64,000 bases of DNA from Eshraghiella sp051880035 (GTDB lineage: Bacteria > Bacillota > Clostridia > Lachnospirales > Lachnospiraceae). The stretch is from NCBI GenBank assembly GCA_051880035.1, contig JBJENE010000057.1, positions 1 through 64,000 of the forward strand, in the 5' to 3' direction. How positions within the stretch are numbered: the first letter of the stretch is position 1; every line of letters begins with the position of its first letter. Both the position numbers and the translations under genes were made by a program. Positions 43,005 through 52,216 of this stretch are shown in pieces. A model generated the notes under the pieces. That model ran no database searches. It had not been told where the DNA came from and worked only from the letters and a program-made list of their open reading frames with translations.

Positions 43005-46000
43005 TTAATCTTCAAAAAGTCTGCTGTATTTTACAAGATATTCATATCTTGCTTTTGCATTTTCCTCAGCAGCAGTGAAAAGTTTCTCTGCTCTTTCAGG
43101 ATTTGCTTTTGCAAGACGGGCATAACGGGCTTCATTCATAATGAAGTCTCTGTAGCTTCCTGTAGGTGCCTTAGAATCAAGCTGGAACGGATTCTTTCCT
43201 TCATCCTTAAGTGCAGGATTGAATCTGAACAGATGCCAGTAACCTGCATCTACAGCTGCCTTCTCAACATCCTGAGCATGAGCCATACCTGTCTTAATGC
43301 TGTGGTTGATACATGGAGCATAAGCAATGATGAGTGATGGTCCAGGATAAGCTTCTGCTTCTGCAATAGCTTTGATACACTGGTTGCGGTCAGCTCCCAT
43401 TGAAATCTGTGCTACATATACATATCCGTAGCTCATTGCGATGCTTGCGATATCTTTCTGCTTAACTTCCTTACCTGCTGCAGCGAACTCTGCAACTGCT
43501 CCTGTAGGAGTAGCCTTAGAAGCCTGTCCACCTGTATTAGAGTAAACTTCTGTATTAAATACGAAGATATTGATATCTTTATTGCTTGCAAGAACATGGT
43601 CAACACCACCGAAACCGATGTCGTATGCCCATCCGTCACCACCGAATACCCACTGTGACTTCTTAGAAAGCATATCTGAATCAGCAAGGATTTCTTTAGC
43701 GGCATCTGATGTTTCATTAGCTAATGCAGCAACAAGATTCTTTGTAGCTGTTCCGTTGGTAGCACCACACATGAATGTATCAAGATATTCTTTAGCTGCT
43801 GCCTTAACAGAATCGTCTGAAGTTGTCTCAAGAACTTCTTCAACTTTAGCTTTAAGTCTTGTTCTTACTGCCTTCTGTGCTAACTGCATACCCATACCGA
43901 ACTCTGCGTTATCCTCGAAAAGTGAGTTACACCAAGCAGGACCATGTCCTTCTTTGTTAACGGTATATGGTGTTGAAGGTGAAGAGTTACCCCAGATAGA
44001 AGAACATCCTGTTGCGTTAGCTATGTACATTCTATCACCGAATAACTGTGTAATTAATTTAGCATAAGGTGTCTCACCACAACCTGCACAAGCTCCTGAG
44101 AACTCAAGCAATGGCTGTTTGAACTGGCTTCCCTTAACTGTTGTATCTTTGAATTTAGCAAATACATCCGGCTTATCAGGTAATGTCTGGCCATAATCGA
44201 ATGCATCCTGGTTAGCTCTGTTAAGGTTATCAAATTTAACCATTTCAAGAGCTTTTTCCTTAGCAGGACATACATTAACGCAGACTTTACAATCCATACA
44301 GTCGAATTCTGAAACTGTCATGGCAAATTTCATTCCAGGCATTCCTGTCATATCTGCCATCTTCATTCCTGCAGGAGCCTTAGCTGCTTCTTCTTCAGTA
44401 AGAACAACCGGTCTGATAACTGCATGAGGACATACATAAGAACAGAAGTTACACTGAATACATTTTGCAGGGTCCCATGAAGGAACTGTTGTTGCAACAC
44501 CACGTTTTTCAAATGCAGCTGCACCTGATGGTGTAGAACCGTCAACATATTTCTCGAATGCTGAAACAGGGAGCTTGTTACCTTCCTGTCCGTTAACTGC
44601 ATGCTGGATTGTGTTAACGAAATCAACAACATCTTCTCTTGCACCTGTAGCAACTGATGAAAGTTCTTCATCTGCTGCATTCTTCCAGCTTTCAGGAACT
44701 TTAATTTCTACTACATTGGCAAGACCTGCATCAATAGCATTGTGGTTTTTCTTAACCACATCCTCACCTTTCTTCATGTAGCTGGCTGTTGCTGCATCTT
44801 TCATATATTTAACTGCATCATCAATAGGAATGATGTTGGCAAGTTTGAAGAATGCTGCCTGAAGAATTGTGTTAATTCTTGAACCCATTCCTGTCTCAAT
44901 ACCAAGCTTAATACCATCAATGGTGTAGAACTTAATATTATGTTCAGCCATATATCTCTTTGCCTGTCCAGGAATATGCTCTTCAAGTTCTTCCATGCTC
45001 CAGTCACAGTTAAGGAGGAATGTTCCGCCGTCCTTAAGATCCTGAACCATGTTATACTTACGGATATATGCAGGATTATGACATGCTACGAAATCCGCTT
45101 TATTAATAAGGTATGTTGAATGAATCTTTGAATGTCCGAAACGAAGGTGTGAAATTGTAACACCGCCTGACTTCTTAGAATCATAATCAAAATATGCCTG
45201 TGCATACATATCTGTATGGTCACCGATAATCTTGATGGAGTTCTTATTGGCACCTACAGTACCGTCTGCACCAAGACCCCAGAACTTACAGCTTGTGATT
45301 CCTTCCGGAGCTGTAACAGGTGAAGGACCAACTTCAAGTGAAAGATTGGTTACATCATCAATAATACCGATTGTGAATTTCTTCTTGGTAGTATTGTTGT
45401 ATACTGCAATAATCTGTGCAGGAGTTGTATCCTTAGAGCCGAGACCGTAACGGCCTGAGAATACAGGAACATTAGCGAACTCTGTATCCTTAAGTGCTGC
45501 AACAACATCAAGGTAAAGAGGTTCACCGATTGAACCAGGCTCTTTAGTTCTGTCAAGAACTGAAATCTGCTTAACAGTCTTAGGCATAACTGCAAGTAAA
45601 TGCTTAACGCTGAATGGTCTGTAAAGACGAACCTTAATTACACCGACTTTCTCACCATTCTTTACAAGGTAGTCGATTGTCTCGTCAATAGTTTCACAAA
45701 CTGAACCCATTGCAATAATAACCTTCTCGGCATCAGCTGCTCCGTAGTAATTGAAAAGCTTGTAATCTGTACCAATCTTGGCATTAACTTTGTTCATGTA
45801 CTCTTCAACCACTTCAGGAAGTGCATCATAGTATTTATTACATGATTCTCTTGCCTGGAAGAAGATATCAGGGTTCTGTGCTGAACCTCTCTGGCATGGA
45901 TGCTCAGGGTTAAGTGCATGTCTGCGGAATGCGTTGATTGCATCCTGATCTACCATATCTTTAAGGTCTTCATAATCCCACATTTCAATCTTCTGGATTT

Positions 46001-46535
46001 CATGTGAAGTACGGAATCCGTCGAAGAAGTTAAGGAACGGAACTTTACCTTTAATAGCTGCGCAGTGTGCAACCGGAGTTAAGTCCATAACTTCCTGTAC
46101 GCTTGATTCACAGAGCATAGCAAAACCTGTCTGACGACAAGCGTATACATCGGAATGGTCACCAAAAATGTTTAATGCATGAGAAGCTACGCATCGAGCT
46201 GATACATCAATAACACATGGTAACTGTTCACCGGCAATTTTATACATATTAGGTATCATAAGTAAAAGACCCTGTGATGCCGTAAAAGTTGTTGTTAAAG
46301 CACCGGCAGTAAGAGAGCCGTGAACAGCACCTGCTGCACCCGCTTCAGACTGCATTTCAGTAATCTGAACTTCCTGACCGAAAATGTTCTTTCTGCCCTG
46401 TGTTGCCCATTCATCAGCACATTCTGCCATTACTGATGAAGGTGTGATAGGATAGATAGCTGCAACATCTGAGTATGCATACGATACATGAGCTGCGGCA
46501 TTGTTTCCATCCATGGTTTTCATTTTTCTTGCCAT
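43005..46535 (-). CDS. nifJ: Pyruvate:ferredoxin (flavodoxin) oxidoreductase
   Basis: This single-chain enzyme converts pyruvate and CoA to acetyl-CoA and CO2 and reduces ferredoxin, a central step in clostridial fermentation. The 1176-residue protein has all domains: I (MDGNNAAAHVSYAYSDVAAIYPITPSS), the CoA and gamma domains, an iron-sulfur module with CIQCNFCSYVCP and CMDCKVCVNVCP, and the TPP-binding domain (GACAGCGETPYAKL, GGDGWAYDIGFGG). ATG 46535 follows GGAGGA. Codon use is strongly biased to a few codons, as in highly expressed genes, and it has a good promoter and a strong terminator. Confidence 0.97.
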   Translation of the reverse strand: MARKMKTMDGNNAAAHVSYAYSDVAAIYPITPSSVMAECADEWATQGRKNIFGQEVQITEMQSEAGAAGAVHGSLTAGALTTTFTASQGLLLMIPNMYKIAGEQLPCVIDVSARCVASHALNIFGDHSDVYACRQTGFAMLCESSVQEVMDLTPVAHCAAIKGKVPFLNFFDGFRTSHEIQKIEMWDYEDLKDMVDQDAINAFRRHALNPEHPCQRGSAQNPDIFFQARESCNKYYDALPEVVEEYMNKVNAKIGTDYKLFNYYGAADAEKVIIAMGSVCETIDETIDYLVKNGEKVGVIKVRLYRPFSVKHLLAVMPKTVKQISVLDRTKEPGSIGEPLYLDVVAALKDTEFANVPVFSGRYGLGSKDTTPAQIIAVYNNTTKKKFTIGIIDDVTNLSLEVGPSPVTAPEGITSCKFWGLGADGTVGANKNSIKIIGDHTDMYAQAYFDYDSKKSGGVTISHLRFGHSKIHSTYLINKADFVACHNPAYIRKYNMVQDLKDGGTFLLNCDWSMEELEEHIPGQAKRYMAEHNIKFYTIDGIKLGIETGMGSRINTILQAAFFKLANIIPIDDAVKYMKDAATASYMKKGEDVVKKNHNAIDAGLANVVEIKVPESWKNAADEELSSVATGAREDVVDFVNTIQHAVNGQEGNKLPVSAFEKYVDGSTPSGAAAFEKRGVATTVPSWDPAKCIQCNFCSYVCPHAVIRPVVLTEEEAAKAPAGMKMADMTGMPGMKFAMTVSEFDCMDCKVCVNVCPAKEKALEMVKFDNLNRANQDAFDYGQTLPDKPDVFAKFKDTTVKGSQFKQPLLEFSGACAGCGETPYAKLITQLFGDRMYIANATGCSSIWGNSSPSTPYTVNKEGHGPAWCNSLFEDNAEFGMGMQLAQKAVRTRLKAKVEEVLETTSDDSVKAAAKEYLDTFMCGATNGTATKNLVAALANETSDAAKEILADSDMLSKKSQWVFGGDGWAYDIGFGGVDHVLASNKDINIFVFNTEVYSNTGGQASKATPTGAVAEFAAAGKEVKQKDIASIAMSYGYVYVAQISMGADRNQCIKAIAEAEAYPGPSLIIAYAPCINHSIKTGMAHAQDVEKAAVDAGYWHLFRFNPALKDEGKNPFQLDSKAPTGSYRDFIMNEARYARLAKANPERAEKLFTAAEENAKARYEYLVKYSRLFED

Positions 46536-46612
46536 TTTGAATATTCCTCCTAACTCGTTTTTTGAGCCAACATGATTTATCAATGAATTTTTATCATTGG
46601 GTCATGCCTATA

Positions 46613-46641
46613 ATTATAATACTAAGTTAAAAATATAACAA
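46613..46641 (-). promoter_or_regulatory. Promoter of the pyruvate:ferredoxin oxidoreductase gene
   Basis: On the minus strand TTGTTA (46641-46636), 17 nt, then TATAAT (46618-46613). It lies 78 bp upstream of the start codon. Confidence 0.72.
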
Positions 46642-46819
46642 CCTTTGTTTTTAAGATTTTCATTATTCTTTAATTCCAATATCCGGATAAAATAAAATTA
46701 TGGCTGTAAAAAGCCTATAATTTCTGTAGTACCAAAATTTCCTATTATAATATACAATCCAACTTATAGTCGTGTTTTATACCCTTTTTCAGATTTTGTG
46801 TCGGAAAGGACTTATATTT

Positions 46820-48556
46820 ATGAAAAAATTCAAGTTGTCTTATATTGGAATTTTCCTGGCTTTAATTATGATTTTCACCGGATGTAAAAGCAATTCTTCT
46901 CCCGGTGAACCCGATGACAATATTTCTTACAGCACATTTATTTCCGTGGATGTCTATGATTCACTTGCCAATTATGAAGGTATTCAGTCCGGATGGTTTG
47001 CTAAGCTTATTAAAGAAAAATTTAACATGGAGCTTAACATAATTGCGCCCAATGTATCATCCAATGCATCTTCACTCTATGAAACCCGTTTTGCGGCCGG
47101 CAATATAGGAGATCTTATAATCTGTTCCGGTGAAAGCGGAAAACTTCAGGACCTTGTGGATGCAGGTCTTGTAATCGATATGACCAGATACCTCGAAAGA
47201 AGTAATCTTTACCAGAAATACCATACGGCTGTGGATGCTCTTAACGACACCGTATCCCAGGATGGAATCTATGCAATTCCCGGAGAGATTTCCACAATGT
47301 CTCCCGACACTTCCTGCGAAGTTCTGGCGCCTTCATTCGGAACATATTTAAGGTGGGATTACTATGCAGAGTTAGGATACCCTGAAATCTCCACACTGGA
47401 AGATTTACTTCCTGTTATCAAGGAAATGCAGGAAAGGCATCCCACAAGCGAAAGCGGCAAGCCTGTATACGGATTTTCGTTTTTCGGTGACTGGGACCGT
47501 ACACTTATGACCACCATTAAGCAGCCCTGCTGTTTCTACGGCTATGACGAATACGGTTTTGTTCTTGCCAAAGCGGACGGCACTGATTTTCAATCCGTCC
47601 TCGACGAAGATTCTTTATATATGCGCTCCTTACGATTTTATTTTACGGCGAACCGGATGGGACTTGTGGACCCTGAATCCAAGACACAATCCTATTATGA
47701 TGTATTCAGTAAAACTGCCGACGGACAGGTTCTTTTCGGCGCATGGCCATGGCTTGCGCAGTCGGCATTTAATACAACGGAACATCTTGCTTCCGGTAAA
47801 GCATTTATGTTTGTTCCGATTGGAAATGAAAAAATATATTCAACCGGATCTAAAAACACCGGCAATATGAATAAAATAATTGCCATAGGAAGCCGTGCCG
47901 AAGATCCGGCGAGACTGGCTGCCTTCATTGACTGGATGTATTCTTCGGAAGGAATCAGAATCTGCGGGGCCCAGGCCAATCAGGGAACATGCGGTCCTGA
48001 AGGGCTTACATGGGAAATGACGGAAGACGGTCCTGCGCTTACGGAATTGGGTATAGAAGCTCTTATTAACGGTAACTGTAAACTCCCTGAAGAATGGGGC
48101 GGCGGAATGTGGGCAGATGGTACATGTGCACTTAATTTTTCACCTGTTACCCAGAATGAACTTGATGAAAACGGATACCCCTACTACTTTTCACAATGGG
48201 ATTCGGTACTTTCTTTAGCCCAGTCGGAAATAGAACAAAACTGGTCGGAATATATGGTCGCTTCCACGGTTATGGAATACCTTAACGAGCATGATGAGAT
48301 TCTGGTATCTCCGGGTACCGACTATGTTGCATATAAGGAAACCACGGAGCTGTCTACCATACGCTCACAATGCTCCGGCCTTGTAGTACAATACTCCTGG
48401 GCAATGGTGTTTGCCAAGGACGAAGCTGAATTTGAAAGCCTCTATGAAGAGCTTATTCTGAAAGCTGAAGCGTTGGGATATAAAGATATACTTGAATATG
48501 ACATGGAAAATGCCATGGCTGAAGGAGAAATTAAAAAGGAGATTTTGTCAAAATGA
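46820..48556 (+). CDS. Sugar ABC transporter substrate-binding lipoprotein (glycan locus, right arm)
   Basis: The 578-residue protein has a lipobox IFTGC (Cys22) and a long solute-binding domain of the LplA-like, oligosaccharide type. The segment NYEGIQSGWFAKLIKEKFNMELNI matches SNFEGIQPGWF-type sequence in the two leftward-arm paralogues, so all three share ancestry. An open frame upstream to 46772 has no start signal; ATG 46820 follows GGAAAGGA. It overlaps the GH42 gene by 4 bp. It has no permease in this arm and may use the permeases at 61-63.7 kb. Confidence 0.88.
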   Translation: MKKFKLSYIGIFLALIMIFTGCKSNSSPGEPDDNISYSTFISVDVYDSLANYEGIQSGWFAKLIKEKFNMELNIIAPNVSSNASSLYETRFAAGNIGDLIICSGESGKLQDLVDAGLVIDMTRYLERSNLYQKYHTAVDALNDTVSQDGIYAIPGEISTMSPDTSCEVLAPSFGTYLRWDYYAELGYPEISTLEDLLPVIKEMQERHPTSESGKPVYGFSFFGDWDRTLMTTIKQPCCFYGYDEYGFVLAKADGTDFQSVLDEDSLYMRSLRFYFTANRMGLVDPESKTQSYYDVFSKTADGQVLFGAWPWLAQSAFNTTEHLASGKAFMFVPIGNEKIYSTGSKNTGNMNKIIAIGSRAEDPARLAAFIDWMYSSEGIRICGAQANQGTCGPEGLTWEMTEDGPALTELGIEALINGNCKLPEEWGGGMWADGTCALNFSPVTQNELDENGYPYYFSQWDSVLSLAQSEIEQNWSEYMVASTVMEYLNEHDEILVSPGTDYVAYKETTELSTIRSQCSGLVVQYSWAMVFAKDEAEFESLYEELILKAEALGYKDILEYDMENAMAEGEIKKEILSK

Positions 48557-50574
48557 TTTTATCGGATAAAATTAAAAAAATACCTTACGGCGGAGACTAT
48601 AATCCGGAGCAGTTCCCGGAGGAACTCTGGGAAGAAGATATGAGACTTCTCAAGCTTGCCGGTACGGATATTCTTACATTAAATGTTTTCTCATGGGCGG
48701 CCTTACAGCCGTCCGAGGATGTTTATGATTTTTCCAGGCTGGATAAAATCATGAAACTCGTTAAAGAAAACGGTTTCAATGTGTGCCTTGCCACATCTAC
48801 CGCAGCTCATCCCGCATGGATGGCGAGAAAATATCCTGACATATTAAGAGTTGAGTTTAACGGAATGAGAAGGAAATTCGGCGGCAGGCATAATTCATGT
48901 CCCAACAGCCCTACATACCGCAAATATTCTGTCCGCCTGGCATCAAAGCTTGCCGAAAGATACAGGGAATATGATAATATTGTTGCATGGCACATTTCCA
49001 ACGAATACGGCGGTATATGCTACTGTGAGAACTGTGAAGCGGCTTTCAGGCTTTGGCTTAAGAACCGCTACGGCTCAATAGAAGAGGTTAACAGAGCTTG
49101 GAACACCTCATTCTGGGGACACACTTTTTACGATTGGGAAGACATCGTTGCCCCAAATCTGTTAAGCGAGCATTTTGATACGGACAGAACCACATTCCAG
49201 GGAATTTCCCTTGACTATAACCGTTTTATGTCTGATTCCATTCTGGAATGTTATAAGGCAGAATATGAGGCAGTTAAAAAATTCACTCCGGATATTCCGG
49301 TTACCACTAATTTCATGGGATTGTACAAGCAGCTCGATTACCGTAAATGGGCAGGCTCCATGGATTTTGTATCCTGGGACAATTATCCGGACTTAAGTGA
49401 ACCTTATACAATTACAGCCATGAAGCACGATGCCATGAGGGGCATTAAAGACGGAATGCCTTTCGCCCTTATGGAGCAGACTCCAAGCGTCACCAACTGG
49501 CTGCCTTACAACACTCTGAAAAGACCGGGCGTTATGCGCCTTTGGAGTTACCAGGCCGTAGCCCACGGTGCCGATACGGTTATGTTTTTCCAGATGCGCC
49601 GCAGCATCGGTGCCTGTGAAAAATATCACGGAGCAATAATAGACCATGCAGGTCATGAAAATACAAGAGTATTCAGGGAAGCCAAAGCTCTTGGCGAAGA
49701 ACTTTGTATACTTGGTGATACGCTTTTGGGAAGCCGTACCAACGCCAAAGTAGGTCTTTTCTTTGATTGGGACAACTGGTGGGCAGTGGAATTTTCTGCC
49801 GGTCCAAGCGTAAGACTTAAATATGTGACAGAGGTTCATAAATATTATCAGGCATTGAACAAACTTAACATTCCTGTAGATATAATTGATACGGATTCAG
49901 ACTTGTCCCGCTATTCGGTAATAATCGCTCCGGTTCTTTATATGATTAAGGATGATTTTGATATCCGCATTAAGGATTTTGTAAAAAACGGCGGACAGTT
50001 TATAACCACATTTTTCAGCGGCTATGTTGACGAATCCGATTTGGTTATGATGGGAGGATATCCGGGCAAATTACGAGATCTTCTGGGCATATGGGTTGAG
50101 GAAGAAGATTCTCTTCCTCCTGAACAGGAAAACTCATTTTCATTGTACGGTAAAACATATCCTGCCTGTCTGATATGCGATTTACTTCATTGTGAATCCG
50201 CAGTGGCCCTTACCTCTTATGAAAAAGATTTTTACCGCGGAATGCCTGCTATTACAGAGAACAGTTACGGTAACGGTAAGGCCTTTTATATGGCAACCGG
50301 TTCTTCCGATGAATTCTACATTGACTGGCTTGGTAAGATATGCCACGGATTGGGAATTGAAGAGCTTACATCGGCAGACAACGAACTTGAAATAACGGTC
50401 AGGGAGAAAGCGGACCAAAGATTTATTTTTATCCTTAACCACAGTAACGAAACCCGTTCGTTCACTCTTAACAAAAAGGGCAGTGAACTTTTGACGGGAA
50501 CCGAAACACCGGCAGATACACCAATATCCATCGATAGCAAAGGTGTTATGATAATTTCCATAAATCAATTATAA
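48553..50574 (+). CDS. GH42 beta-galactosidase
   Basis: The 673-residue enzyme has acid/base Glu151 (HISNEYGG) and nucleophile Glu308 (ALMEQTP). The zinc-cluster cysteines Cys116, Cys156, Cys158 and Cys161 match GH42 enzymes such as the Thermus A4 enzyme. It lacks a signal peptide and should act in the cytoplasm on imported galactosides. The C-terminal trimerisation and beta-sandwich domains are complete. Its ATG overlaps the lipoprotein stop (4 bp), and the fucosidase gene follows after 13 bp. Alpha-L-arabinopyranosidase activity is a possible alternative within the family. Confidence 0.92.
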   Translation: MILSDKIKKIPYGGDYNPEQFPEELWEEDMRLLKLAGTDILTLNVFSWAALQPSEDVYDFSRLDKIMKLVKENGFNVCLATSTAAHPAWMARKYPDILRVEFNGMRRKFGGRHNSCPNSPTYRKYSVRLASKLAERYREYDNIVAWHISNEYGGICYCENCEAAFRLWLKNRYGSIEEVNRAWNTSFWGHTFYDWEDIVAPNLLSEHFDTDRTTFQGISLDYNRFMSDSILECYKAEYEAVKKFTPDIPVTTNFMGLYKQLDYRKWAGSMDFVSWDNYPDLSEPYTITAMKHDAMRGIKDGMPFALMEQTPSVTNWLPYNTLKRPGVMRLWSYQAVAHGADTVMFFQMRRSIGACEKYHGAIIDHAGHENTRVFREAKALGEELCILGDTLLGSRTNAKVGLFFDWDNWWAVEFSAGPSVRLKYVTEVHKYYQALNKLNIPVDIIDTDSDLSRYSVIIAPVLYMIKDDFDIRIKDFVKNGGQFITTFFSGYVDESDLVMMGGYPGKLRDLLGIWVEEEDSLPPEQENSFSLYGKTYPACLICDLLHCESAVALTSYEKDFYRGMPAITENSYGNGKAFYMATGSSDEFYIDWLGKICHGLGIEELTSADNELEITVREKADQRFIFILNHSNETRSFTLNKKGSELLTGTETPADTPISIDSKGVMIISINQL

Positions 50575-50587
50575 TCGGGAGGAGAAC

Positions 50588-52084
50588 ATGGAAAAAGCGT
50601 TTTATCAACAAAAAAAATCTGATTACCTGAAGAAAATAGATGAGGTAATCGCAAAAGGGCCTTACAAGGACAGTTGGGAATCCTTGACCAATATGGAAAT
50701 TCCCGGATGGTTCTGCAAGGACAAATTCGGTATTTTTATTCACTGGGGACTTTACAGTGTTCCCGCGTTTAATAACGAATGGTATTCAAGAAATATGTAT
50801 ATTCAGGGCACCCCTGAATTTGAGCATCATGTTGCCACTTACGGACCGCATAAAGACTTCGGATACAAGGATTTTATCCCGATGTTTACCGCTCCTAATT
50901 TTGATCCGGTCAAATGGGTTGACCTTTTTAAGAAAGCCGGAGCCCGTTATATTGTCCCTGTTGCGGAACATCATGACGGTTTTCAGATGTACGACAGTGA
51001 GCTTTCCGACTTTACCAGTGTAAAAATGGGACCTAAGCGTGATGTTATCGGCGAGCTTAAGGCAGAAATCGAAAAGCAGGGGCTTACTTTCTGCACATCT
51101 TCACACAGAGCCGAACACCTTTGGTTTATGGGTAACGGAAAGGATTTTGAAAGTGATATCAAAGATCCTATGGATGTAGGTGACTTCTACTGGCCATCCC
51201 TGCAGGAACAGCCTAATCAGGAAGATATTTATGCCACACCTTATCCGGATAAAGAGTTCCTTGATGACTGGTTAATCAGAACATGTGAGCTGATAGATAA
51301 ATACCAGCCTAAGATTCTTTATTTCGACTGGTGGATTCAGCATGAAGGATATAAAGAAACCCTCAAAAAAATTACGGCATATTATTACAACAGAGGTCTT
51401 GAATGGGGATTTGAAACAGCAATCTGCTACAAACATGAAGCAATGGCATTCGGAAGCGGCATCGTGGATGTAGAACGCGGAAAGTTTGCAGATGTTAAGC
51501 CTTACCACTGGCAGACGGATACCGCCATCGCCAAAAATTCCTGGTGCTACACAACTTCTCTTGATTACAAGACAAGTAATGAAATTATCTGCTACCTTGT
51601 TGATGTTGTCAGCAAAAACGGTAACCTTCTCTTAAATGTGGGACCTATGGCAGACGGAACCATTCCTCCTACTGATTGTAAGATTCTTGAGGATATCGGT
51701 AACTGGCTTTCGGTAAACGGCGAGGCAATATACAACAGCAAAGTATGGAGATACAGCGGCGAGGGTCCTACCAAAGAAGTTGAGGGTAAATTCAGTGAAG
51801 GCAACGGTTCCGGATACACCTCCAAAGATTTCCGTTTTACCGCCGGTAACGGTGCAATTTATGCAATTGCAATGAATTTCCCTGAAAACGGTTCCGTAAA
51901 CATTAAGAGCCTTGCTTTTTCCAAGGATGCCAACAGTGCATCTTTCCAGGGAATAATTACGGATGTTAAAATTCTGGGCTTTGACGGCGCAGTTGACTGG
52001 ACTCATGATGAGACCGGCCTTCATGTTACGGCACAGGGAATTAAGAGCGATTTTCCTGTAACAATTAAGGTTATTACTTACTAA
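50588..52084 (+). CDS. GH29 alpha-L-fucosidase
   Basis: The 498-residue enzyme has the GH29 N-terminal motif FGIFIHWGLYSVPAF, the HHDGF segment near residue 130 and the nucleophile Asp247 in ILYFDWW (often WFDG in other members). A small beta-sandwich domain closes the chain (about 390-498). No signal peptide is present, so it should remove terminal fucose inside the cell. It is the third gene of the rightward transcript, behind a GGGAGGAG ribosome binding site, and ends in a terminator that overlaps the next promoter. Confidence 0.92.
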   Translation: MEKAFYQQKKSDYLKKIDEVIAKGPYKDSWESLTNMEIPGWFCKDKFGIFIHWGLYSVPAFNNEWYSRNMYIQGTPEFEHHVATYGPHKDFGYKDFIPMFTAPNFDPVKWVDLFKKAGARYIVPVAEHHDGFQMYDSELSDFTSVKMGPKRDVIGELKAEIEKQGLTFCTSSHRAEHLWFMGNGKDFESDIKDPMDVGDFYWPSLQEQPNQEDIYATPYPDKEFLDDWLIRTCELIDKYQPKILYFDWWIQHEGYKETLKKITAYYYNRGLEWGFETAICYKHEAMAFGSGIVDVERGKFADVKPYHWQTDTAIAKNSWCYTTSLDYKTSNEIICYLVDVVSKNGNLLLNVGPMADGTIPPTDCKILEDIGNWLSVNGEAIYNSKVWRYSGEGPTKEVEGKFSEGNGSGYTSKDFRFTAGNGAIYAIAMNFPENGSVNIKSLAFSKDANSASFQGIITDVKILGFDGAVDWTHDETGLHVTAQGIKSDFPVTIKVITY

Positions 52085-52097
52085 TATATGTACATAT

Positions 52098-52149
52098 GGA
52101 TGGCATGCTGCCGGTTGTAAAAAGATTGACAAAATGCCATCCTTTTTTT
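52098..52149 (+). terminator. Fucosidase terminator overlapping the next promoter
   Basis: GGATGGCA (52098-52105) pairs with TGCCATCC (52135-52142) around 29 nt and is followed by seven T. The loop contains the TTGACA of the regulator promoter, and the T run forms part of that promoter's spacer. Confidence 0.68.
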
Positions 52150-52154
52150 ATACT
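52126..52154 (+). promoter_or_regulatory. Promoter of the YesN-type regulator gene
   Basis: Perfect TTGACA (52126-52131), a 17-nt spacer and TATACT (52149-52154), 62 bp before the start codon. Between promoter and gene lie TATGTAAG and TATGTAAA direct repeats (about 52160-52181), which may bind the regulator. Confidence 0.78.
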
Positions 52155-52216
52155 TTACCTATGTAAGTATTATGTAAATCACTATACATATTACACAATA
52201 ATTCCGGAGGTTTTGA

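Noticed and set aside
43570..44067. A 165-residue frame antisense to the pyruvate:ferredoxin oxidoreductase gene.
   Set aside because: It is explained by the strong codon bias of the real gene; no start signals and a low-complexity Ser/Ala/Leu composition.
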